A stretch of DNA of 64,000 nt from Patella vulgata (taxonomy: Eukaryota > Mollusca > Gastropoda > Patellidae). The translations under genes and the position numbers were made by a program. Below, piece after piece: positions 11,301 to 24,139 of the stretch. The stretch is taken from positions 76,600,839 to 76,664,838 of the forward strand of contig NC_065883.2 in the NCBI RefSeq assembly GCF_932274485.2. Reading direction: 5' to 3'. The notes under the pieces were generated by a model. The model saw nothing but the letters and a program-made list of their open reading frames with translations, was not told where the DNA came from and ran no database searches. The first letter of the stretch is position 1, and each line of letters opens with the position of its first letter.

Positions 11301-12074
11301 TTATTTACAAAATTGTCTTATAGATGTAAAAGTAGTTTGTAATTTCACTCCTGTTTCGATTCTCCGTATAAAAAGCTGTCCAACTACCCCGACTATATTA
11401 ATATTAATAACTAATCACACTACAAATTCAACAACAAGGGTGTCAAGAGATACATTTCAAATTTCAAAAAAATGGCCACTTTCATGATATTTCTGAGAAA
11501 TAGTGATTAAAATATGCAATAATTTAAATTACGAAATTTCCTGAAAGTGACCATAGAGCTCGAGAAGACAATAAATTTCTATTTTACAATGAATCTACGA
11601 ATAAAAAAAATACAATGTATGATAAAGATATATAAAAAAATTAACTCTGAAAAAAAAAAAAGCTTATGTGAAATGTTGTCTTATGTACAGTTAATATAAA
11701 TCCACCTTTCTCAATGACGTTATTCTATGTAAAAAGATTTAATTATTTAAAAAAAAACATGAACTGCATAGCACTATCGTTAAACTTACGTAAAATGAAA
11801 TGTTTTATAAACAAAAGGATATATATCTGTTTATATAATTGAATAATGTACGTATATATGTTATGATGTATCCATAGTAACGGTGAAATCTAGGCAATAT
11901 GATGAACCAAATCACCCACTTGAATAATAAATCATCTCTAGTATAAGTTTTTGTCGTTATAACAAATCTTTAACACTTGAGGTCCTGCTCTCGTATTGTC
12001 ATTATTTACACAGACGCAGATATATATTTATTGATAAATTAAATGGAGAAAACTTCCTGTATTATTTTGTCTCT
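8342..12074 (-). other. Probable long 3'UTR of KMT2C/D
   Basis: AT-rich, no ORF of note, and free of SINE and MITE copies although both sides are dense in them. Contains four minus-strand UGUAAAUA Pumilio-type motifs (8362-8369, 11207-11214, 11302-11309, 12003-12010) and none noticed on the other strand. A true gene end could be nearer the stop. Confidence 0.45.
9838..10003. repeat. 22-bp minisatellite
   Basis: About eight copies of AACCTGTTTACAATCAGATA plus two bases. On the minus strand each holds TGTAAACAGG. Located inside the probable 3'UTR. Confidence 0.9.
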
Positions 12075-12167
12075 TTAATTCATCCATTTTCGACAGCAGC
12101 CCGCGCCGCAGCTACAAGGAATCTTGTGTTGGTCGTCTTCAAAATCAAATTTATAATCATACGTCAA
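12075..12167 (-). CDS. KMT2C/D: KMT2C/D exon 37 (last): SET end and post-SET
   Basis: Acceptor TATAATTTCAG; reads LTYDYKFDFEDDQHKIPCSC then GAGCCRKWMN and TAA at 12077-12075. The post-SET CxCx4C zinc ligands are kept; the residue before the last ligand is Cys rather than the Asn of vertebrates. Confidence 0.97.
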   Translation of the reverse strand: MTYDYKFDFEDDQHKIPCSCGAGCCRKWMN

Positions 12168-15100
12168 CTGAAATTATAAACATTTTATTATAGATGGAAA
12201 TGAAATTGGGTTTAATGTCCTACTGTTCTGCTTCGAAGTTAGCTAATGAATACAGGCATACGTCATACAGTGTGCTATGAGGGAGATTTTGCCAGGACAG
12301 CGGCACTACGACCTACTCTTATATCGCATTCCAACTGTCAAGGGATCTTTTACGTGCACGCCAATGTGTACACAGGACCGCGTTTTTTCATCCCATCCGA
12401 ACGACTCGACAGCTGCCCTTGTCAGGCCCTCTGTATATTGACCCCCAGACCACCGCAGTTCCCGAAATTACAAACATAATATATTTAAAGCACCGAGATC
12501 ACATCATACAGATACTATTAAGCTTATGTCTAGCTCTCCACAATATTTCTCACAGAACTGACAAGTATTGTGACCCACACAGAGTATGCTGACTACATGA
12601 AGCTCATGTTAAGCTTATACCTAACTCTGAGGGAGCAAGAGAGAGAGATGGGGTTTAACGTCTACTCCACTCAAACTAGGTCATTTCGAGACTAACATAT
12701 GGTTCACTTTTATTTCAATAATTTGCTCTGCGCATAGGGTCTTTAGCAGTGGGAGGAAACCGGAGGACCCAACGAGGTTGGAAAGGCAACTCTACTTCTT
12801 GTCATGTACAACCGGGGAATCGAAACCATGCCAGTTGACTAAATGACAGACCTTACGATACAACGGACACGGACTAACCATTCGTGACCCACACAGAGTA
12901 TATTTAATGTTTTATCGTACCTCCTCTCCTTTGCTCAATCTTCGGTTTGTGATGATGATAATTTTACTGTCTTTTTCGAACGGCACGACTTCAGCTACAC
13001 AGTTAGGAGCGCAGGAGTGGTTGATATAACGTGCCGGTCCACCAGCCATCGTGGCATCTATTACGCTATCTTCATCTATACGGAACATGTAGATACCGCG
13101 ATTCTAAAACATAAAACATATTATTATATCTCCTCTAAATACAGATAAAACATCACCTTGATTCTAAAATATAAAACATATTATTATATCTCCACTAAAT
13201 ACAGATAAAACATCATCTTGATTCTAAAATACAAATTATATCATGATAGCCATGTCTTCAATTCATGTGAAATGAAATGGGGTTTAGCGTCCTACTGTTC
13301 TGCTCCGACTGGCTGAGGAAGACGGGCATACACCATACAGTTTGCTATGAGGGAAACTTTGCCCGAGCAGCAGCACTATAGCCTACTCTATATCGAATTC
13401 CAACTGCCAAGGGATCTTTTACGTGCACACCAATGTATACATGGGACCTCAGTTTTTCGTCTCATCTGAACGACTAGATAGCTGTCCTTGTCAGGCCCTC
13501 CATCCTGCACCAATGACAAGGGGGGAAACCATGCCAGAAAATCCTGATGAACTTTCTCTGCCAATGCAGGGATCGAACACGCGACCCCTAGAAATCCTGA
13601 TGAACTTTCTTGGCCAATGCAGGGATCGAACACGCGACCCCTAGAAATCCTGATGAACTTCCTTGGCCAATGCTGGGATCGAACACGCGACCCCTAGGCT
13701 AGTGAGCCTAGAAAGTGGTGCTACAACCTATTTTTATTTTAAAAACTGACGGGATCTTTTACGTGCTTTCACTGATATACACAGGGCCTAGTATTTCCGT
13801 TACCTTTAAACAAAACCAGGAACTTTTATCAGTGAAAGCTGGAATTAACCTGGGTTAGGGCCATACTCACAGTCACCATTTTTACCCCCCCCCCCCATGC
13901 GCCAGTATTAATTATATATTTACCTGTTCTTCATACGTCTTCTCACGTCTGTTGGCCACTTCGTTACGTATTAAATCTCCGATATATTCTATCACCATCG
14001 TATGTTTCTCTAAATCTCTAGCAGCGTATAAACCCAGACCCTGAAATATAAACCCAAACCCTAAATAATATAATACCCAGCCCATGAAATATATCAGTAT
14101 TATAACCATATTATAAACTATTATGTTTTAAAGTTAAATTCATTGAAATTTTAATTTACACATAAAAGCTAAACATTTAAGTGTATTTATCATATTTTAA
14201 ATTTAATTTCTTTGAAATTCAAATTTTATGTGACATAAATTGACTGATGGTAAGTTTTTAGGATCGGTAATATAATGTGAAATATTCTATATTAAAAATA
14301 CATTATGTAAGATTTAGATAAAGAGCTAGCCATTCTTGCTATAATAGTTCAAAAATAGATAATGTAAAATGAATAATTTGAAAATTTCATTCCAATTACT
14401 CTATTGTGAGCGAAGATATTAGCCTTTGAATGTTTGACAAGACGTGTGCAATAATTTCAACCACCGCACTGGTTGTTCGAACCTAACTCTCGCACCTCCA
14501 TTTTTAGCTTAAATCAAAATATGGCTGAACAGTTCTCATCTATTTAATATCGGAGAAATCCGATACCATCGAGAGTTTAAAAATAGATAATGACAAATTA
14601 CTTTATTCTGAGTCTCTGTCATCTGATGACATTGTGAGTTGATTATTGGCTTGTTATGTGAATAACGGTCTAAATAATAGATTAAATAAAGAAAACACCT
14701 GCAATAGGTAGATTTAGCTCTCACTTGATTTAGCTTAAACATACATTATGCAAGAGCTAAATCTGCCTATTGCAGGTCTTTCTTTGGGCCTGAAAACTGA
14801 TCAAAATTATTAATTAGTCATTAATTAACTTATCCAAACCATAACCAACCCTCAATGTCATTGCTAGCCTGCGATATTTACTGGATTAGGATCCGATCTA
14901 CTGCTCTACGCTCTTTCATGATTAAATCAAGAAATAGATAATCAAGACCTATGTATAGCGCCAGGCAGGGTAAGCTTACTCTTCTGGACACCTGTTACCA
15001 CTGTTTGTCGTGTATTTTGTACACGAGGAGCAGTCCATTTGCTGATTACACTATTTTGCTTTAATACACTATTTTGCCTATAACGTTTTTTAGGACTTCG

Positions 15101-18100
15101 AATTCTGTGTTATGGTTTGGATTGTTCGTACTTGGTTTTATTTTATTATCGTATCGACTTCAGTAATGATAATCGAGGTTAGGCCTAAAATTCAATCGCT
15201 TAATGCTCGGTTCAGATCGGATCAATTTGACTGAATTTTCAGCATATTCCCTTTACATTATGTAGTTTTTAACCATTATAGTGAGAACTGCCAGCTATTT
15301 ATCTTATCTCCCATAATGTATCTTTATGTAACTGTTAACTTTACACTTAAAGTTTTTCTTTTTCTTTTTATTAATTTAGATATTGTGTCAATGAAGCATA
15401 TAATAATTTCAATTCAAACCTTACCTGAATTCTGGATCTGTCTAAATACACGTTGGTTTTCCATTCGGTCTTCAGACGACGATATTGTTGAGATTTAGAA
15501 TGAACAAACTGTTTCATATATGGTGAGTTGACATCACCGGTTACCCCGGTAACAGACGATGGTAGGGAGCGAGTTGAGCTGCTGGTTTGTAAGGCATGAG
15601 GTCTAAAATTAAACAACAGATAAATGTTCTAAAACTTGAAAACACCACGATAATTTTTGTGAATTGAATTACGTCAGATTAATGTAACGAAATGAAATGA
15701 AATGAAATGGGGTTTAACGTCCTACTGTTCTGCTCCTAACCTGGGCTAATGAAGACGGGCATACACCATACAGTGTGCTATTAGGGAAATTTTGCCCGGG
15801 CAGCGGCACTATCGCCTACTCTTATATCGAATTCCAACTGCCAAGGGATCTTTTACGTGCATTCCAATGTATACACGGGACCTCGGTTTCTCGTCTCATC
15901 CAAAGGACTAGACAGCTGTTCTTGTCAGGCTCTCCGTCCTGCATCACTGACAAGGGGGAACCACGCCTGAAAATCTGGATGAACTTTCTCGGCCAATGCA
16001 GGGATTGAAAACCCGACCTCCAGACTAGCGAGCCAGCGCCTTACCCACTTAGCCACCGTGATCCCCAGATTAATGTAACATCTCTAGGACAATTATTATA
16101 AAACAACATCATCTCGTCCACTCAACACAAACTAGGTCATTTCGGGACTAACATATGGTTCAATTTTATTTCAATAATTTGCTAGCGCGTAGAGGTTTTT
16201 AGCAGTGAGAGGAACCCGGAGGCCCCGGACAGGCGACCCCATTCCTTGTCACGTACAACTGGGGGAATCGAAACCATGTCAGTTGACTCAATGGCAGACC
16301 TTATGATACAACGAGGAATGCACTAAACATTCGGCCATCCACCCCCCCCTGGTTATTATAAAACAATGACCGGCCGTCCACATGACAAGACAAGTGACAC
16401 TAGGATAGTCATTATAAAACAACATTATCTCATGTTAACGACTACCCTCCCCCATGTTTGTAAACATACCTTCGGAAATGAGTTCTAAGTTTTGGTTCTG
16501 TTCTAGCGGAACCAGTTGGGTTTATGGCCAGTGGCATCTCAATTAATGGTGATCGGCCAAATTTGAAACTGTAGTCTTTCAGTAAATCTGTACCGGGAAG
16601 CTGGAAAAACAACACAAAATATTTATATTAAAATCTATTTTATTCATTTGAAGAGCGACCACTATAGTGTGTGTTATCTAAAATCTCCTGGAATTGACAG
16701 AGGGAATGAGACCATCTGTTTTAATATCGTCTGATCAAAAAGTAGAGAAGACATAATTTTTTAAACAATATAAAGGGCGATAATCCAGATGGAATTTTAT
16801 AAAACACTAAAAATAAATAATAAAATGTAGTGAGCAAACATCTGGATAATAAATATCTCCGTGAAGCAAAACAGAGAGAGAGAGAGAGATGGTGTTAAAT
16901 GTCCACTCAACACAAACTAAGTAATTTCGGGACTAACATATGGTTCAATTTTATTTCAATAATTCACTTGTGCGTTAGGGCCTTTAGCAGCCAGAGGAAA
17001 CCGACAACCTAGAGAAAACACACAATATTGGACAGGCGACCCTACTCCTTGTCACGTACAACCGGGGAATCAAAACCACACCAGTTGACTCAATGACAGA
17101 CCTTTTGATACAACGCTCACGCGCCAACCATTCGGCCAACCCCCCCCCCCCACACCCCCCACAGAAGCAATATAAAACATGTGGATGACATTTCAATATC
17201 TGATCATTTACAACACAAATCTAATAATCGAGTCAGAAACTCTACTCACCGATTCGAGAACTTTTACGATGTTGGTTTCCGTTAATCCAAACATTTCCTC
17301 TCCCGTAACAAATGATGGATAAAGTTTTACAAGGTCGTTCTTTCGCTTCATCCTCTCGATTGGTTCAAATACATTCATCCAGGCACCTGTTGATAGACAG
17401 AATACCAATTATGGATACCTCATTGAATCTTCTGGCCCCAATATCACAAAGCATTCTCAAGACTTCAGTTAAGAATTTACTCAAAACTGTTCGCCCTATT
17501 TTAACTAAAATATAGCTCTTTATAAAACTTTTGTTGTTTTACTGTATCAAATACGTCAATAAGAAACTATGTACAAATGTTTGTGTTTCTAGATCAAAGA
17601 TATTTTCTCATAAACAGTGATTGAAAGTGGAGTAAATTCTTAACTTAAGTCTGAGAATCGAAACCACCCCAGTTGACTCAATGACAGACCTTATGATACA
17701 TTCGGCCAAAATAAATCTTGGGCAGATTTAGCTCTTACATAATCTATGTTTAACTTCGTGAGAGAATTAAATATATAAAATTTACCTTTAGGATTAGAAT
17801 CTTTGATGATGACGTCGTCAAATCCTGATTCGGTTATTTTAATGACAAATTCAGGTCGGCCTTCTTTATCTTGTATATAACAGGTGTATCGACATCGTTT
17901 ATATAACGCCCTCATACTCCAATAAAATCGACTAGTACGGAATCCCACAGGATAAATATACTCCCGGGTGTTAAAGTTATTTGTCTGGATCTGGTGTGGT
18001 AATAGTTGTCCGATACAATGTAACGTTAACGATCCGACACGTAAAGTATGGTTTCCTTCCTCTTGATGGATCATACTGTAATATATAAACAAATAACTAA

Positions 18101-18152
18101 TAATGTAGCACAGATCAGAAATTTCCTCGATTCTGATTGCTCAAAAAGTATT

Positions 18153-18201
<49 letters not shown>

Positions 18202-21200
18202 GGGGTTTAACATCCACTCGACACAAACTAGGTAATTTCGGGACTAACATACAGTTCAATTTTGTTTCAATAATTCGCTTGCGCGTAAGGATATTTAGCC
18301 ATGGGAGGAAACCGGGACAGGCGACCCTGCTCACATACAACCAAGGAATCGAAACCACAAAAATTATGGTCAAATGGCCAATAAAACACCTCTATTTTAG
18401 CAAGTTGTATAAAATATCACTGTGTACTTTTTTTCATTTTTGTGCCGCCACTGGGTAAGACGATTTCCTTTCTGTACCAAAGACTGAGGAACTTTCTCAC
18501 CGATGATAAAAATTAAAGGAGAAATTACCTGGCTATCTGTCTGTCGTCATCACGATTGATATAAACACGTCTGCTGACTACGAGTGACGTCAGTTCATCT
18601 TCAACATGTCCTTTAGGTAAATGATTCGGACACAGAATTGTCTGAAATACAGATACATATATATTAAAATAACTACATTTAACAATATCATTATTAATAT
18701 ATTAAAACCTGTTATTAATATATTAACCAGCAGTTGCCAGGCAAGATACGCCAACATTTTCCAAGAGATGGACAAAGAACAAGCTCAATAAAAAAAGCAA
18801 TTTTTCGTACAATCAGGGGCCATAATCGATATACGTAAATATCTACAGGAACCTAGATCTTAGGATATAAACATATTTAAAGTTTCATCAAAATCAGATA
18901 AAAATTGTCAATTTTCCATCTCATCTGAACCACCAGAAATTCTTGCCAGTCTCGGCAGTCCCACAACTGGGGAAAGCACGTTGAAAAACCCTGAGGAACT
19001 CTTCTGGCCGACACTGATTGAACCAGGGATCTTCTGCTTCGCAAGCCAGCATCTTACTGACCTAGCCACCATGACAACCCTCATCTTGGAAGAACATACA
19101 ACCAACATCCTGCTGCGTGAGCCAGTGACTTACCCACTGAACCACTGTGGGCCACCCCTCATTAAAATTAATTTGTATATTTTCACTGGACTTACTTTAT
19201 CTTGGAAGAACATACAGCCGACATCCTGAGCACACGGCAGATGATACGAGTTAGCACATCGAACTTTAAAACAGCTCATTGTAGCTCCGACCTTTCTACA
19301 TCGTGAACATTCTACCGTTAATCCCCGTTTATAGGCGATATCTACGGACATCAAGGCCCCGTTTAACGTCTCGTAAACTTCACTCGACCACAGGGAACAG
19401 TTTAAATGGGCCCATTTGTCTACATCCAGATTCAGCAATCTGCAAAATTACAAAACAATAAGAATTGAAACAAATACTTGAAGAATATGCAACTGCTTTT
19501 CAAGTCTCGGATGGCTGAAAGTTACAAAATGAAATGGGGTTGAACGTCCTACTGTTCTGCTCCGACTGGGCTAATGGAGACGGGCATAGGCCATACAGTG
19601 TACTATGAGGGAAATTTTGCCCGGGCAGCAGCACTATGGCCTACACTTATGTTGAATTTCAACTGATGAGGGATCTTTTCTGTGCATGTCAATGTATATA
19701 GCCAATGAAACGGTCTGCTCCAGCGAATTCTTGGCATGAGCTGCACGGAACTGTGGGTAACCCACTAGAAACATTAACGCTAATTGATTAATCAATGTCT
19801 GACATCATAGGGTCAAAAGCCGATTGGATGACCCCTGACACGACCTTCCACTAAAACCGGTCATATGTTCATGTAGTGTAGGCCATCGAAAGTATAAAAA
19901 CATGAAACAAAATATAGATCTATATTTTAATTAGATTGTTTGTAACTTATCTTATAAATGAAATAAATAAGTTATAACAGTTGGTCAGAGCCTATAAACC
20001 ATTTATAAATATCACAACTCTTCTAGATCCTAGTGTAGTAAAGACAAGTAAAATGAAATTTTGAACTATAAAAAACGAAACGAAATAGGATCTGTGTTTG
20101 AATCAGATTGACAAATGCAAGAATTTTGTTACCTGCTTGGTCCATCTGGTTCACCATCACCCACAAGACCACAGAAAGCACAGATTCGAGTATCTTCAGG
20201 CATCGGATCTGGTTTATAGGCTAAAACTAACTTCGCCCATAACTCCTCGATCTCTATAGTCGAATGTTTTTTGACTTTGATCAGACACTCGGCTGATTCC
20301 AGATCCCAATATTTCCATCGGATATCTTTCCATTTCTTCACTAAGGGCTGAAAATACGAAAATATTTATACATATCATGATGGCAAACGAGAAGTTCCCA
20401 ACTTGAGAATCCCAAGAAAGAGGACTAGGTCATTTTGGGACTAACATATGGTTCAATTTTATTCTAATAATTTGTAGTATCTTTAGCAGTGGAAGCAAAC
20501 CGTAGAAACCAGAGTAAACCCACAAGCTTAGACATTGCAACCCTACTCCTTGTCACATACAAGCGGGGAACCTAAACCCCACCACTTGACATAAAACAGA
20601 CCTTATGATAAGAAGCAAATGCCTCGGTCCTTGTGTGTAGCAGAATAAGGTTACGATCCACAGACCGAGGCATGCCCTGGGTTTATTGACCCAGTACACA
20701 CGTCCAATGCGATGTGAAAAGCCTGTACTAAGATGAGAGAGAAAAATAGGGTTTATCGTCTACTCGACACAAACTAGGTCATTTCGGGACTCACATATTG
20801 TTCAATTTTATTTCAATAATTTGCTTGCTCGTAGAGGTCTTTAGCAGTGGGAGGAAACCAGAGGACCCAGAGAAAACCCATGAGGTTGGACAGGCGTCCC
20901 CTACTCCTTGTCACGTACAACTGGAGAATTGAAAGTACGGCAGTTGACTCAATGCTCCTTGTCATAGAACAACCAGGGAATCAAAACCACCCCAGTTGAC
21001 TCAATGACAGACCTTATGATACACTGTGCACGTGCTAACCATTCGGCCATCTACACCCCCTGTACTAAGTTGATTTAAATGGCCATGTGGGAAGCCTGTA
21101 CTAAGATGATTTTAATGGCCATGTGGGAAGTCTGTATTAAGTTGATTTAAAAATAAAACTTACTTTTGGTGGTTCGGATGAAATACTGGACATTCTCTTC

Positions 21201-23312
21201 AACTTTCTGTTCATCTTCTCCTCAAGTTTGGGTTTAATCTGAGGGCTGAGAGTATTAGGGGACAGACTGTCTTTAGGAAGGGTTATATTAGGGGTTAATA
21301 ATGGAGTGGTAGGCGTGGTAGGTTGGGTATGACTAGATGAACCACTAGGTGGCGTTGTATTTATCGATAAAGCAGATAAGGTGTTACGAGGAGAAGCTGT
21401 GGGCGTTGATTCCACGCTCTTGTGCTCTACGATGTTTCCGCTTTCCTTTGTTTCCATGGTTTGGTTTGATTGATGGGTGATGGAGAACTGCATGTAACAA
21501 TTCATACTACAGAATGTTACATCATCCCCTTCCGATTCCTGCTCAAATAAACAAACAAAAAATTATAACTCCAATCTTTTCTTGATTTTATAAATTATAA
21601 AATGGGGTTTAACATCCCAGTTTTATGCGCCGACTGGGTTAAACATAAATTATGCAAGAGCTAAATCTGCCTATTTCAGGTCTTTCTTTAGGCCTGAAAT
21701 GTTATCTAAATTATTAATTAGACATTAATTAACTTATCCAGACCATAATCAACTCTCGATGTCATCGCTAGCCTGCGATACTTAGTGGACTGGAATACAT
21801 TTTTTGAAAAGTAATTAAACGTAAAAATGGATAATCAAGACTTTGTTTTTTTTATCGTACCGACTTTAGTAGTAACAATGATCGATTCTAGCCTAAAATT
21901 CAAAAGCCAATATCGCGGTTCAGAGTGGAGCAATTTGGCTGAAATTTTCTCGTACAATTAGGGAATCGAAACCACACCAGTTGACTCAATGATAGACCTT
22001 ATGATGCAGAGCGCACGTGCTAACCATTCCGAACTTCAAACCTCCCTACTTGACCGATGACTTTTCGACGTTCTCTGTTCATATGGACCCTGGGTGTATT
22101 ACCAAGTGTCTACATTATAAATTACGTTTAACTTTAAACAAGATAAGATTCAAACCTGCTCCTCCTTAGTTAAAACTGGTAAATCAGCTTTCTTCTTGAT
22201 GATGCCAGAACTGATAACCACGACATCACAATGACGACAAAACTTAGGTTTAGCTTTTACTAGAGAATGAATACTCAGGGCTTGTTCCTTATCTATTAAA
22301 AATAAATTATTTTATAAAATATCTGATTTTGCTGTAAACATAAAACATTTGTAGAAGACAAATGGGGTTTAACGTCCACACGACACAAACTGGGTCATTT
22401 TGGGACTAACATATGGTTCAGTTTTATTTCATTAATTCGCTTGTGCGTAGGGGTCTTTAGCAGTAGGAGGGAACCCTCAAGGTTGGACAGACGACCCTAC
22501 TGTTTGTCAGGTATAACCTGAGGAATCGATAACTACACCAGTCGACTCAATGACAGACCTTATGATACAACACGCATGGGCTAACCATTCGGCCACCCAC
22601 CCACCCAGTATCACGTTTAAATACTTCTAATTAAGGCTTTAATTTTATGTTTTTTAAAATTATTTAACTTACGAGTCATCTGAACTTTATAGGACTCAGG
22701 CGATGGAGTTCTTCTGACTTCATACGTTGGGGGTATGGCAATCTGTAGTAGATCAGCTATCCCAGCAATCACACCTCCAATATCCTCAGCAGCAGACGCT
22801 GATAAGGTCAAGGTCACCGATACTTGTTGGTCGGTGTTAGGATCAGTGAATGGACTAACTAATCCAGAAGTTATGGGTAATTTTGTCGTGATCATTTCAT
22901 CTCCTTTCGTTAGTCCTGGGCTTACTTGTGTTAGTGCCACAGAGTTTTCAACTTTTGGGTCGATCTGTTGTTCCGCCTCTTCTTTCACTTCGTCTGATTT
23001 ATCTTCGAGTTTTATTCCTGGTTCGGACTTGATAGGAATCGGATGAATGAGCGGAACAAATGGTGACGTTTTCCCGTCAATTGACAAGGCAGCAGGTTCA
23101 ATTGGTCGTAAAGCGGGATAGTCGCCGTCTTGTTCACCGAAACCAAACTCAGGCGACGATGAGGAGATAACTGTGTCAGGACTATCACTGAAATAAAGAA
23201 CAACAAATTTTAGTACATATTTGCGATTCGTTTAAAAATGATGATACTTATAATGGGCTTTCTTCACATTTTTTAAAAAAAACTCCTGGGAATGCATTTA
23301 TGAGTCAGTTAT

Positions 23313-23355
<43 letters not shown>

Positions 23356-24105
23356 TTAAGTCCCTTCGACACAAACTAGGCCATTTTATTTCAATAATTC
23401 GCTTGCGCGTAATGGTCCTTAGCAGTGGGTGGAAACCTGAGGACCCGGTTGGACAGGCGACCCTACTCCTTGTCATCAGTTGTAGTATTTAACGAGATAA
23501 GGATGGAGAACAGAAGTTGTGACACAATGACAGTAGAATGGGGTTTAACCTCCACTAAACATAATCTAGGTTATTTTGGGACTAACACATTTAGCAGGAG
23601 AGTAGGAGAAAGAAGCCACACGGTGAAGTTTGAGTGGGAGACGGTCTGTTGCGGCGAGTTCTTGGCGTGTGGTGCATGGAAAAGTGGGTATCTCACTAGG
23701 TAATGCACTAGAGACATCAGCGCTGATTGGTTAATCAAATGTCTAACGCCATAGGTAAAAAGCCACTGCTATAACCCCTGATGTGACCTTCCACTACAAC
23801 CGTCAGACCTTCATGTAGTGGACGCCAATGAAAGTATAAAAACATGAAGTAAAAAATAGATCTGTATTTTAATCAGATTAGTTTGAGATGTAATTAATGC
23901 GCTGTTTGTAAAACTTACCTTTTAATATCAGCAAGTCTAGAATCTATTCTAGGATGGGGAGGTAACTCTAACTGGTTTTTAGTAAGACCATGTGATAATA
24001 GAGCACTGTGTGAAAATGGTTTATCAGGCATCAGTTGATATCTCTGTTGTTCTAATACACCTTCTATAATAAATAATTATTATAAAACATGGACACTAGT
24101 AAATA

Positions 24106-24139
<34 letters not shown>

